Made by a program: the position numbers and the translations under genes. A stretch of 64,000 nucleotides of DNA from Adiantum capillus-veneris (Eukaryota > Streptophyta > Polypodiopsida > Polypodiales > Pteridaceae): contig CM043942.1 of assembly GCA_014529385.2 (NCBI GenBank), positions 64,513,184-64,577,183 on the forward strand. Direction: 5' to 3'. Below the pieces are notes generated by a model, which was not told the origin of the DNA, did no database searches, and saw nothing but the letters and a program-made list of their open reading frames with translations. How positions within the stretch are numbered: position 1 is the first letter of the stretch; each line of letters opens with the position of its first letter. Below are positions 11,606-22,510 of this stretch, piece after piece.

Positions 11606-12273
11606 TGTTTTACTATATACATGTGGTAATGATGTGTGTGAACACACTTAAGACATCCGGGGCATTTTTCCCTCACTAGGAGGTTTTACCCTTCGTGCAT
11701 TGTATATACGTCCATCATTCTAGGGCTATCTTATCTTTCCATTGCACAGTAATTAATACACTCTCTACTGTGTGCCTTGAGCTTCCTTCATCTTTTCCAA
11801 GCTATGTGTGTTCATTAGGAAGAGGATGGGGTCTAGGAGGGCCTCTTTATTTTCCACCCATAAGCTTATGGAGGTGATTAACATTTTGACAAATAGTTGT
11901 ATGCCATGTGTGCAAGAATGGTGGGTGTGTAAGAGATATGTAAGAGTGGTCAAAGGATACACTTTTTCCCCCAAAAAGGAGGTGAATAATTTTATGATTT
12001 TCGGCCCTTCATAACTCCCACATACCATCTCAAGTTTGAGCGAAGATTATCATCGAGCTCTTTCCATAGATATGCTACATGATATGGTTTTACTTGCTAG
12101 ATTTTTGAATTCCATTTTGGGGGAGAAATTTGAATTCTAATAAAGTAGCCTTTCAAAATATCTTTTTTTGATTACTCTATTAATACTAAGGTTTGACTTC
12201 CTTAAAATGCCAAATATAGAGGCCCTCCTAGACCCCATCTCTTCCTAATGTTTGTGCAACCCTAATTGCAACA
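11606..12273 (+). repeat. 3' LTR of Copia element 1, split by a MITE
   Basis: TGTTTTACTATATACATGTGG begins the LTR after a polypurine tract (CCTAGGGGGAA). The LTR is homologous to 3873-4097 up to 11812, is interrupted by a 438 bp inverted-repeat element (11813-12250), and resumes at 12251 with TTTGTGCAACCCTAATTGCA, which matches the tail of the 5' LTR. Confidence 0.8.
11813..12250. mobile_element. MITE family C, copy 1 (inserted in the Copia 3' LTR)
   Basis: The left end CATTAGGAAGAGGATGGGGT continues TCTAGGAGGGCCTCTTTATTT. The right end is the near-perfect reverse complement ending CCTAATG, giving about 38 bp terminal inverted repeats. No coding capacity. The comparison with the intact 5' LTR shows exactly where it went in. 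The flanks do not show an obvious direct duplication, so the superfamily is uncertain. Confidence 0.85.
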
Positions 12274-13440
12274 AAAAAAGTGGCTACACTTCTTTGAAAA
12301 GCTCAAAGAACCAAGAGTTTGTTCATCCTCCAAGATGGCTAATGAAAGCGTGGAGTTGAAGGAAGAGGTTTAAAGAACTAAGAGGGAGACTTATGATAAG
12401 AAATTATCAGAGGAATTCATCCTGAACATTACCAGGATCTGATGAAGGTGATGGATGAACATAAGGACAATTAGCAGCGAGAGGCCAACAAGAAGAGAGT
12501 CAAAGAATTAAAGAAAAAGGAGATGGCTGGGGTTGGTAAATCTAGTAGGGTGGCACCTGAAACCAATAGTGTAGCACCTATCGGTCTGAAATTTCCTAGT
12601 CCACAAATATCTGCCTCTGCATTGCAATGGCTATCATCTCATCAGGGTAAAACATATTGATGAGGCTCTTCCATCCTTAGTTTCATCCTAGTGAAGCTAA
12701 TTCACAAGTCAATCTCATCCTAGTGGTGAAACTAATAAAAAAAAAGGGAGAAGAATGTTAGAGGCTAAGGTTCAGTTTAGTTGTTCCTACAATTCCAACT
12801 ATTAAAAAGCAAGAAGTGATGATCAAGAAGAGGAGGAAATGAACATCCAAGGTTGACTACATAAGATGAAAGACCACAACACACAAAGGGGTGAAGAGGG
12901 TAGGGGAGGGACTAGAATTATATTGCAAGTATCTTGGGTGCACCCTGCAATGGGGTTATACTGGATGAGTTCATTGGTCATTCTTTGTTCTCTATGTCAC
13001 CATTTATGTCTCACGTCTGTCTGTTGTCTCTTAATTCCTTAAGTATCACAGTATAGCTAGCAAGCTATCACTGTAGATGTCTTACTTAGGACTTCTCGAT
13101 GCATTCTGTTACTATTGAGCTGCAAAGTTGAACATCAACCCTCATGTATGACCAAAGAATCTTCATATTCATCATATGTTGATGTATACTTTGATGGTTT
13201 GTAGAAAAGTCCTAAAGAGGAGTCTAATAGCAATGATTTTGGATACTATGTGAGAAAAAAAAAAGATAGGTTCCAAGGATAGGCTTGATAGTGATCTAGG
13301 ACCATGTAAATATGTAGGGTCAGACTTCTTATGGGTAGGTTGATTGATGATGGGTATGCTAGTCAACACAATGCATACATGGCTAGGTTGCATTGGAGAT
13401 ATCCATAAATTTTTAGGATGTTAATGGTAGTGAAAATAGG
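12274..13440. other. No recognisable gene
   Basis: Purine-rich stretches with short frames on the plus strand hint at decayed coding DNA rich in Lys and Glu, but no motif is recognisable. The 13172-13393 minus-strand frame is not supported by any family resemblance. Confidence 0.4.
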
Positions 13441-13960
13441 GAAAATTTGATGGTTGAAGAGGTGGTTCAATTCATACAAATGAAGCATGGAGATTGGGGA
13501 ACATTACTTGATGGCAAGAAAGAAATTGGTTGCAAATCATTGTACAAGGTGAAGCATAAGGCTGGTGGAAGCCTTGAAAGATGTTGGCATTGTGCTTAAT
13601 ACCATCTATGTAGATGACTTGATATCCAAGAAGTTAAGGGGCTTCTTAAGAAGGAATTTTAAATAAAGGGAGATCTATGCTACTTTCTTGGTCTTGAGGT
13701 AATTCACACAAACAAAGGGTATATGGTTGTCTTAGAGACATATGAATTGGATATGTTATCCAAACAAGGATTGGTTGTTGCAAGCCTATTTTTATGCCCT
13801 TGGACGTCACTGAAAAGCAAATTGCACATGATGGTGATGCACTTGAGGACCTTACTATGTAACACAGGATTGTGAGCAACCTCATCTACTTGACCATCAT
13901 GGTGGTGAGATTTGAGTTATATAGTGGCACTATTGTGACTCCTAGAAATGACAAGGTGCA
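13441..13960 (+). pseudogene. Copia reverse transcriptase relic (third Copia lineage)
   Basis: Shifting frames give GKKEIGCKSLYKVKHKAGG (compare GKKAIGCKWVYKVKHKADG), then IYVDDLI (catalytic YVDD), then a tract with CYFLGLEVIHTNKGYMV and YELDMLSKQG, matching the conserved order of Copia RT. It is separate from element 1 because the sequence between YKVK and YVDD is deleted and the residues differ. Many frame changes make it non-functional. Confidence 0.7.
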
Positions 13961-14699
13961 TAAGATAGCCAAGTGGCCAAGTAGTCTTGTGTGTTGGGGA
14001 GGGGGAGCCACACTCAAAGCCTCAACAATAGATTGGCCCATCGGGACACTTTCATGTCCTCTCAACCAAACAACTTTTTGGAACTATTCGAATGCTGGAA
14101 ATGAAAATAGATTTTCAAAGCATGGTTAAGACTTATTGGTTGATAGAAACTTGGCGTTTGTTTGGGCATAGATTCCACCTTTAACCTTGTGCTTGCAAAT
14201 AATTTCTCACCATCTTAAATTGGGCAAACAATGCGTGTCATTTTTTGGCAACTTTTCATAATAATATCAAATGACCAACCTAAAACTCATGTTATTGAGG
14301 CTTATAGAGTTAGTTCATTAGCAATACTAGCATGATTCTAAGGACTAGTCCATGCTGTAAGTACTAACATGCTTTTAAAATTTAGGTCATGCTGTGATTT
14401 CAAGTGATGGCTTGCATATGAGTATCTACTACATGGGCTGATTTTTGGACAAATGTTGCACTGTAATGAAATTTTTGGCAAGCTAGATGCAAAGTAAACA
14501 CAAATTTGAGTTCACAAATGGGTTTTATAGCCTATAACCAACCTCCCTTGAGTTTTTGGGCACCCATGCAAACAATGCAGCAACATTGGGAATCATTAGC
14601 TACCAATTTTATAAGAAGCAAGTACGTTGTCCACACGATCCTCACAACTAGTCACAAGAGCTTTATGCCAAGTAGGAACGCACACCTAATAATGGAACA

Positions 14700-14765
14700 T
14701 GACAAAAGTCCATATCCACTGATAGAGCCACCATATCCATATCCACTGATAGAGCCACCATACAA
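14700..14765. repeat. Short tandem repeat, two 27 bp copies
   Basis: CATATCCACTGATAGAGCCA occurs twice in succession, with CCATATC between the copies. It is a minor local duplication with no coding meaning that I can see. Confidence 0.6.
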
Positions 14766-15013
14766 GCTAAACGGGTCTTGATAGGATTGTTATGGAGGAT
14801 GATTAGATTATCCTCACCCGAAGGATGGCGATGGGGTGGGACTCTCATGTAAATTCACCTCAACAAGAGGCATCCAGCCCTTTCACTACTCCTGGATTGG
14901 AGGAGGCGTGCATGCAAAACTAGATGAGATTAGCTTGCTACTCATCTTTCCCACCTTTGAAATCATGGGCGGGCATAGAAAACAATGGAGCGGATTCACA
15001 AGACTGAAAATCA

Positions 15014-15085
15014 TGGATATGCGGGTATCGATCCCTATACCTCTCGTATGCTCAGCGAGTGCTCTACCATATGAGCTACATCCCC
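15014..15085 (-). tRNA. tRNA-Ala(AGC)-like sequence, probably a pseudogene
   Basis: The minus strand starts GGGGATGTAGCTCATATGGT, as in plant tRNA-Ala. It carries an anticodon-loop sequence TGAGCAT (anticodon AGC) and a T-loop ATCGATA. The anticodon stem has a C-A mismatch, the T-stem is shortened by about one pair, and the acceptor 3' strand (CATATCC) mismatches GGGGATG at one position. No CCA-independent processing signals were assessed. A functional tRNA cannot be excluded, but these defects suggest a degenerate copy. Confidence 0.65.
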
Positions 15086-15344
15086 TAGATGCTTCAATGG
15101 CTGTGGCAAGAAAAGTGGAAGCCGATTAACTTCTACTAAAGCTTTCAAAAGGGTCCAATCATGGAGTAATTTTATATGCTCTACAACTTATTCCTCCAAT
15201 TGCCACCACATATATTCATTGAAATTTTGGATGCTCCACAACTCATTGCTCCTCTAGCCTCTAGGACCAGGGTAATACACAAGGCCATGCTCTTGTTTTC
15301 CATAAAAATTAAAGATTCATCTCCTATTTATGGCCACATATGTG

Positions 15345-15535
15345 TTACATGATAGGCCTTTACTCGCTAGATTTTAAATTTCATTTTTGAAGGGAAATTC
15401 AAATTCAAATAAACTAGCCGTTTTGCCTACTTGAATTCAAAAACTATAATTTGAATTGTTTCTTAATACTAGAGGTTTGAATCCCTTAAATTGCCAAATA
15501 AAGAGGCTCTCTTAGACTCCATTCTCTACCTAATG
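15345..15535. mobile_element. MITE family C, copy 2 (5'-truncated)
   Basis: The stretch follows the right half of copy 1 (12050-12250): GTTACATGATA, CTCGCTAGATTTTAAATTTC, a TACTAGAGGTTTGAATCCC block, AATAAAGAGGCTCTCTTAGA and the terminal CCTAATG. The left terminal repeat is missing. Confidence 0.7.
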
Positions 15536-16433
15536 CTAAATGTTTCATATTGTGATAGTCTTGCATGAATATTGCAATCGTGTTTGGTGCACTCACTACT
15601 TAGCAAGTGCCATACAAAAGCATGGTGGAGAGTTAATTTCTACTTTGAAATGGAATTTTGTGTTGTGCCTTGTAGTTTGGTTCCTACAACATGCACATGC
15701 AAATAAAGAATGAGGTAACAAACATGAAATTGTCAATATTTCATTGAGAAACACTTCACACACTTGCTCGCTTGCTACACATTCACCCACTCTTTGAATT
15801 CCTTTGTTCTTTGCAACTCTCATCAGAGTGTGCATTACCTCTACGATTTTAATATCTCCTGTTTCTTCATACCTAGCAACAAGAAACAACAAACATCCTT
15901 TAAATAGTAGCTTGGTCTATGCAATTACATGGAAGTTCCCTCATGTCATGCCTACCTAGTACCCATCCATCATCTGCCAATTCTTGGTAAGCCAAGGCCA
16001 CATGGAAGGTCCAATTTCATAATTTTCCTCTTTTGGAAAGCATAAAAATGAATTTTTTATGGGTAGAAAAATGATTTTTTCAAACATTTCCATAAGCAAT
16101 AAAGTCATGCCTTCTCCTTCATCCCGCATGCATCATCCAAACTACCATTTCCCCACACATGTGCTACTTTTCTTGCATACCACTTTAAGCCTACATGCCA
16201 TTTGTAGTCCTTGACTTCTTCTTCTTTCTCTCTTCTCCACGCAGTCTTGGTGTTGAGAAATTTAGTCTCATATATAGTTAATGTTCACAAAAATTTGTAG
16301 CACTTACAAAGATGACTATGACATAGACAACCACCACTTAGCTGGAACCTCACATGAATTAAAATTTCATCTACAACATAAAACGGTTGTTGCATTAGAA
16401 ACATGTGCTTTTGATACCCTTACAATCACTTAA

Positions 16434-17028
16434 CACTAGGGCTGTGTGAACATGAGCCACTTTTGTGGCTATAAGCAAATTTTTTGTAAATTCTTGTTCT
16501 CATAGACCACAAAAAACCTCATCAAAACCTTTTAGGGATTTGTTTTCAAGGCATGTAGGGAGTTGAAAAAAATAGAAACAAATAATTTCATGTAAAATTG
16601 TTATTTTTTAAGAGCCATCTTTTAGGTGCAATCAAGCAAAAATCGCTCAATTTTTTTGATATCCCTTGAAGACCCCTTAAAAACCTTCAAAGCACATTGA
16701 AACGTTTTTGAAAAATACATGGATATGTATACAATGCGAATCTATGCATATACTATTTTTGGAAAAAATTGTCGACTTGTTTTAGGCCTCAAAAACATGT
16801 ATCCTATTAAACTTAAAAGCAAATTTTGTTGCTTCTTACTATTTTTTGAAAACTAATTTTTTAATTTTACACTTTTCTAGAATAAACGGTTTACTATAAC
16901 TTTCCTCTATGTCATAGGACCTCAATGATATCCTATGATAATGGTTTCTTGAAAAGTAGACAATCTTAGAGCTAATTTTATAGAATGATGTGCCAAGCCA
17001 CTTAAGTGGCTCAAACACAAACCTAGTG
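16434..17028. mobile_element. TTAA-flanked CACTAG element, 595 bp
   Basis: The left end CACTAGGGCTGTGTGAACAT is followed by a hairpin GCCACTTTTGTGGC. The right end has GCCACTTAAGTGGC and closes ACACAAACCTAGTG. TTAA lies directly outside both ends (16430-16433 and 17029-17032). The interior is AT-rich with no convincing protein. It shares CACTAG termini, TTAA flanks and a subterminal hairpin with the element at 58826-60157, though the hairpin sequence differs. Confidence 0.7.
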
Positions 17029-17416
17029 TTAAAGGATCGTGGACCATGCTCGGTGCAAGTCAACCCTAGTCCTAATGATTAATTAGCAATTAGTTGATAG
17101 TTATCTACTTAGACAAGTCCCCATGAAAAATAGCAAGAGTATGTTGCACATCTTAATTCTTATAATATTTTTCGCTCACATAGCTTATTTCTCAATGCCA
17201 AGGCTACTTGAGGGCTAGCTAAATATAGAGACTTATGAAAAGCAATATTTTGGCTTCACTAGATTCATGAAGCAATTGTGACACTACCTCCCATGCTCTC
17301 AGTTGTACGACTAGAACCCCTTCTCATTCATGAAGAAATTGTGAGACTACCTCCCATGCTCTTACTTGTGTGATCAAATTCGCTTCTTATTTATGAGATA
17401 TTGTGTTTGTCTCGTT

Positions 17417-17420
<4 letters not shown>

Positions 17421-17510
<90 letters not shown>
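17421..17510. repeat. (CT)n(CA)n compound microsatellite
   Basis: About 29 CT units run directly into about 15 CA units. The same CT-then-CA order recurs at several other loci in the window. Confidence 0.95.
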
Positions 17511-17511
<1 letters not shown>

Positions 17512-18125
17512 GTTACCAACCCATAAGGATAATCACACCTATGTGTGCATGTGTGAGAGTAGTGTAAAGTGTTGTTGTGAAATTTGTACCTATTTGCAAG
17601 TTTGAATACTTTTGATGGATCTATACCTATAGTTTACAAGACTTGTTTGCAAATCCAAACTATAATGTGGAGCTCATAAATAAACTTTTTCATGCAATTC
17701 TCTTTGTGTCTTACATGAGCATTCTCTTGATTGCCAAAATGGAATGAGTTGGAGTTGATTCAAGCTATTCTAGGGTTAGGCAATCTGGAGTGTTAGACTT
17801 TAGATGACTAAAGACTTCAGACTTAAGGAAATCAAACTTGGAACTAAAAAGAAAGATTCAAATACAGATACAAGAGAAGAGAATTGATATATTCAAATGA
17901 ATACATGTTGAAGTGTACAACTATATAATAGTACAAATGAGTTTTAGATAATCAGAGATAGATATTTTGAATTCTTGTTTCCCCCAACATGTGCAATAGA
18001 AGTGTTTTGCAGGTAACTCATGTGAGCCTTGAGTGTTTCAAAGGTTAAACTATGCATGATTCTAACCTCCATTTTGCATGGCAGATGTACTCTCCCAAGA
18101 AGACTATGAGATCTAGCTACAGAGT

Positions 18126-18507
18126 ATGGTGGAGGTGCCACACATGCCTAGAAGTGTGGGTGAAAAGCTTGTTTACCTAAAGAACCTACGGACAATGTAT
18201 GCAAGGCATCTGCAGTTTGATGCTAGAAACACAATTCTGGTGAATGACTGCAGATTCAAGTCATGCAAAAATAGTTGTGAGAACTATCTTGCAATCAAAC
18301 CATACTACCTTATGGTGGTAGGCCAAGAATACCCTTTCTAATTGGTGGACCTCATTTTACCTTGGTTGCATGGATGGATACGTGATCAGTACCCAACAGT
18401 GTACACTTGCAAGAACCCAATATTTTACATAGTAGATGATGCTTCTAGGTATGTTGTTGAATACAGATGGATGGCTACTCTTACAGCTTTGATTCCCCTA
18501 ACCTAGG
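18126..18507 (+). pseudogene. FCP1/NIF-like HAD phosphatase C-terminal fragment
   Basis: One frame stays open except for a TAA at 18342-18344. It encodes KLVYLKNLRTMYARHLQFDA, NTILVNDCRFKSCKN, and then LVDLILPWLHGWI. This resembles the second half of FCP1-homology (CTD small phosphatase-like) domains, where a DLS..(N)TI(I/L)VDD(S/C)P.(K/S) motif is followed by an aliphatic 'LL..L' segment. In the family the DD pair helps bind Mg2+; here the first Asp is Asn. The N-terminal DxDxT half is absent. It is likely a captured or decayed gene piece. Assignment is moderate and based on motif memory only. Confidence 0.45.
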
Positions 18508-18689
18508 AGGTTCCTCAACTCTTGTACTTGGTGAAACTTTGTATCGGCAGACACATAATATATAATGGAAACCCGCTTTTCTCGTACATTGTCTTGGGAC
18601 ATTGGTCTATAGTATCTTTTCTTGTGCTATCTAGTAGTTTGTAGTCTAAAAGCATATTTTTTGAGATCCTTTACCTTGGTGTTGATACA

Positions 18690-19010
18690 ATGGTAAAAAT
18701 GTACAATATTTGGTGCTAACATAGTACCAAAATTGGTGCTATTTAGTTCAAAATGCTATGCAGTACCAAACTTGGTGCTACCAATTGCCAAACTATGTGT
18801 TATTTAGTACCAAACTTGAGCTTTGAAGTACCAAACTTGAAACTACTTGTCATCACTTTGGTATTGGTTAGCTCCCTTTTGGTACCAGATCTTATGAAAA
18901 TAATGCTACAATAAAAGTTCTGGTACTACTTGTCATCACTTTTGTCCTGGTTACCTCCCTTTTGGTACTGGTTAGTATTATTTTGGTACTAGTTAGGGGC
19001 CACTTGGTAT
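18690..19010. repeat. Degenerate short tandem repeat around TTGGTACCAAA
   Basis: Units such as TAGTACCAAACTTGGTGCTA, TTTGGTACTGGTTAG and CTTGTCATCACTTTTGT recur about every 20-60 bp with substitutions. The core TTGGTACCAAA is palindromic, so the array can form many small hairpins. I see no coding content. Confidence 0.65.
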
Positions 19011-19533
19011 AGATCTTGATTGTCAATGTACAACAGCCTCAATATTGAACACACAAAGTCAATAATAACAAGAGAAATAGTAAATTATGAGGAGAGAAAG
19101 ATGTATTCTAGAAGAAAAAGCCCACTTAGGGGTTTTGGAATTTAGTTTCAAGTAGCATGGATGCATCATTATCGCTCCCATCATCATCATATGGCATTCT
19201 ATTGTATATGTTCTCATATACTTCAATAGATAACTTGAATTGATTAAGGACTCCTACAGTAGGCTTCATCTGAATATGTATGACCCTTACAAAATGTGAA
19301 TAGATCATGAGTGTAGATGTTTGATATGTAGTAGAAGCCTTCAACAACCTTCCCTCCTCTAACAATCTTGTTATGGAAATTTTCCTCTTGTGTTCTTGCC
19401 ATCTAGTACAACATTTTTGTGCAATTTCCTGTTGAGGATCAACCACCACCTACTAGGGACAACCAATATCTAACCTCATGTCCTGACACTCGAAGAAAGT
19501 GTGCCCTCACTTTTTCATGCCCCCCTTCTCGTG

Positions 19534-20482
19534 TGTAAGAGTATAAGAAAAACCATCAAAAACTGAAAAAATCCAACCACAAAATTCCTCCCTCAAACCA
19601 TTGCAAAGCCTTCACCAAACTCCACTCTGTTGGACTCTTTGGAGTAGCGCCAACCCTAATGGCACCGATACAGGGTCACACAGTATTGCAGATAGCCACT
19701 CCTTCTTCCCTTAATTACTCGCACACACACATCCATAGAAACATCCCAACTTCCATAGACTCTCCCAAGCACAAAATTGGAGAGAGAAAGCTCTCATTCA
19801 CTCCTCCACACACTCGAAAACAGGACGCAAACGCGATAGGACTGCACTAGACCACTTGTAGTAACCTTGCTTCCTCCTATACACAGAGAGGTGAAAGTGC
19901 CAAGAATTTTCTTCAAAAATTCTCCCTTAGCTTGAACACACACTGCACCGTGAGTGATGTGGCAATTTGAAGCATTTTCACAGTGTTTTTGGCATTTTTC
20001 GTGGGAAAAAACTCAAACGGACTCCAAAAATCACGAAATATTTTGTGCTTGATCCTTTATACCAAAAGTTATTATACACATCCACACATTCCATTTTTTA
20101 CCACTCCTAGGGCGATGCATGCATCACTGCAAATCAGGCACCATAAATAGATAGTTAGCGCATGTGCCAACCTTCTCGGGCGTGTCGAGGGCTCCCACAC
20201 CTCCCACTTGAATTATTTACATTCTAAAAAGCTCAAAAACATTACCTAGAACCAAAAGAATCTACCTAGAACCATATCTAAGGTGTCAACACTATGTCCA
20301 TGCATGGACAGTTGGACGTGTGTCCAACTGTCGGCACACAAGGATGACTATTTACAATTTGTACACGTCGCATCTTTTTTAAAACTTAAAACAACTTTTC
20401 AAATATCCCAAATGCATTTATTTACATCCATTTATACATGTGCCCATGTATATACAAGCTACATGCCAAAAGAGGTCTATCA
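19534..20482 (-). repeat. 3' LTR of an internally deleted Gypsy element
   Basis: The 949 bp block is homologous to 22511-23717 over its whole length, sharing GGAGTAGCGCCAACCCTAAT, ACACAGAGAGGTGAAAG-like and CAACCTTCTCGGGCG blocks. On the minus strand it starts TGATAGACC and ends ...ACA. Just outside its inner edge lies a polypurine tract (minus strand GGGGGTGGGCAATGA, 20483-20497), which identifies this copy as the 3' LTR. Confidence 0.8.
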
Positions 20483-20639
20483 TCATTGCCCACCCCCTAC
20501 TTAGAGCATTTATGCTCAAACCAAGAGACTATCTGCATCTGGAACCACAACCCTTGTAAATTATTTCTTCAATCTATAACCATTTATTCTATAGCACAAG
20601 CGTTCACCAAAAAAAATTCCAATTCATATGTGCCATTAG

Positions 20640-20710
20640 AAAATACATGCGTCACTCTGTATGGACCCAACCATTTGTCCCACAACTTCTTCTGAAAAGT
20701 GAAATCCATG
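20640..20710 (-). pseudogene. Gypsy integrase C-terminal GPY/F module remnant
   Basis: The minus strand encodes KLWDKWLGPYRVTHVFSNGT followed by YEL, matching the GPY/F module (W.GPY.V..V..NGTYEL) at the end of Gypsy integrases. It lies just upstream of the 3' LTR, where pol ends. The RT, RNase H and integrase core are missing between gag and this point. Confidence 0.7.
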
Positions 20711-21339
20711 CGAGATTCATCACACCTACTTCCTTCATGATAGCGTCGGTCATGACACACCTAGGCACCACCATCTACATATGCTTGCACTTCTGTCTTC
20801 TTTCCCGACATAGCTTCAACTATTGGCACCAACCGGGTGACCAACCCTCAAGGAAGACACCATGCTTTGATTATTTTCCTTTTTGGAAGGAAGCCGCATA
20901 CTCACACACTTGGCCCAGTGCCTTATCAATTTAGCGTTCGAAGCCATCAATTGACCAAAAGATATATTGGCCTTTTGATTTCGTATGTCGACAACAATAT
21001 CATAGTCTTTAACACCTTGGCCAAGGGGGTAGTCCTTTGGACCTATTTTCCTTCTTTGAAGCCTCTTAATACTCTCTCATTTGTCTTCTACCTTAGCATT
21101 TCCTTTCCTTGCTCTTGTTTCTGTCTCTTTTTCTGTCTCTTTATCCCTATCATGCCCAGCTCTCTTATTGGCCAAAACATACACATCTTGATGCTTAAGG
21201 GCAATGATGTTGATAGCTCTTCCTTCTCCATTTACATGTAAGGATTGTGGTTGTTGTTGTGGTGATGGTGCCTCTAGAACCCGCTCTTGATGATTTTCTT
21301 CTATTCTCCCTCAACCATGCCCATATAAGGGGTGTATCC

Positions 21340-22190
21340 CTCTTCTCTCTCCTGGCGGTTTAGGACAATCGGGGGCATAGTGAACCTCTTCATCACAATT
21401 GTAGCATCTTCCTTGTAGCCTCCATCCCCTACCTCTCCTAGCTGACCGCTCTTCATTTCCTTAGTTCTTGAAAAATTGAACAGCAAGATCATGCAAAACC
21501 TAGGCCGTAACGAGATTCGAACCTTGAACCACTCACTCCACTCTATCATCTGCTACCACATGGACAATTCGTTGCACCACAACTGGATCATTATGTGCCA
21601 TTCCTTTCTCCCACATTCTCTTGATCTTCTTGCTCTTGGCCTTGGGAATTTCCACATCTCTTTCATCAAATGTAGCAGGCTATTCTTGATCGACCTTCTC
21701 CTTTACATTTGGATGGAGACAATCCATAAACTCACACACTTTAAAGAAATCCCCCGAAGATACTTGGGATGCCACCTCCAATTCAACCCAAATCCCTTTG
21801 AAATGGTGAAAAAACTCTTGAAAGCTAGCATGAACATCTTGCTGCAAACCTCTTAATTTTGTTGTTGCTTCTGTTGTGGTTAGTTTTTTTCCAAACCTCT
21901 CAAAAATTTCCTGCTTCACCTGCTCCCATATTTTTTTTTGTCTTCCTCTAAACCTTCAAACCATTCACAAGCTTCTCCTTTTATTTCAAGAAGAAATACA
22001 TTAATCTTTCCTTCATCATTCATGATGTGCATGCCAAGCGTATGCCACTCAAAGTCGGCAATCCAATCCTTCACATCCTCCTTCCCTGTGAACACTGGCC
22101 GACTATATGCCATCCCTTTGAAGTCACTTCTCTGTTGCATCAGTAACTCCACAAAAGCTGAAGTCTTGCACGTCAATCAAACCACCACTT
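21340..22190 (-). pseudogene. Gypsy gag (Retrotrans_gag plus CCHC zinc knuckle), broken
   Basis: The minus-strand frame at 22176-21919 contains RPVFTGKEDVKDWIADFEWH and FLLEIKGEACEWFEGL, the conserved core of Retrotrans_gag. The next frame (21919-21680) continues FHHFKGIWVELEVA and FFKVCEFMDCLHPNVKEKV. A third frame at about 21418-21358 encodes CYNCDEEVHYAPDCP, a complete C-X2-C-X4-H-X4-C knuckle. The protein would package the retroelement RNA. Frame shifts separate the three parts. Between gag and the knuckle (minus strand, about 21560-21480) there is a GGTTCGAATC motif. Confidence 0.75.
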
Positions 22191-22510
22191 TTTTACAATG
22201 ATGCTTGAGCTTCACAGACAAACTGCTTCACCTGGGTGCACGACCAGCAAATTTTTGCTCGCCAACGGGATCGCCAAAGGATGATGGAGAACAAGACGTC
22301 GTGCGCATACTCATTCACCTAGAAACCTTAACACAACACAAGTTATTCCATTAATTTTCTCACCTCACTCACCACCACTCAAAATCTCAATGAACATACT
22401 ACCCACAAGATTAATTCAAAACCCAAACACCTTGACCTACAAGCCCTTGCCTACCCGCAGATATTACAAGGTGAGTCAAGTTGATCAACAATTGAAATCA
22501 CACTTGATGG

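Noticed and set aside
21480-21560. Second SINE-like or tRNA-like segment (minus strand GGTTCGAATC)
   Set aside because: Only the B-box-like motif is convincing; the A-box region does not match and the segment lies inside a Gypsy gag region.
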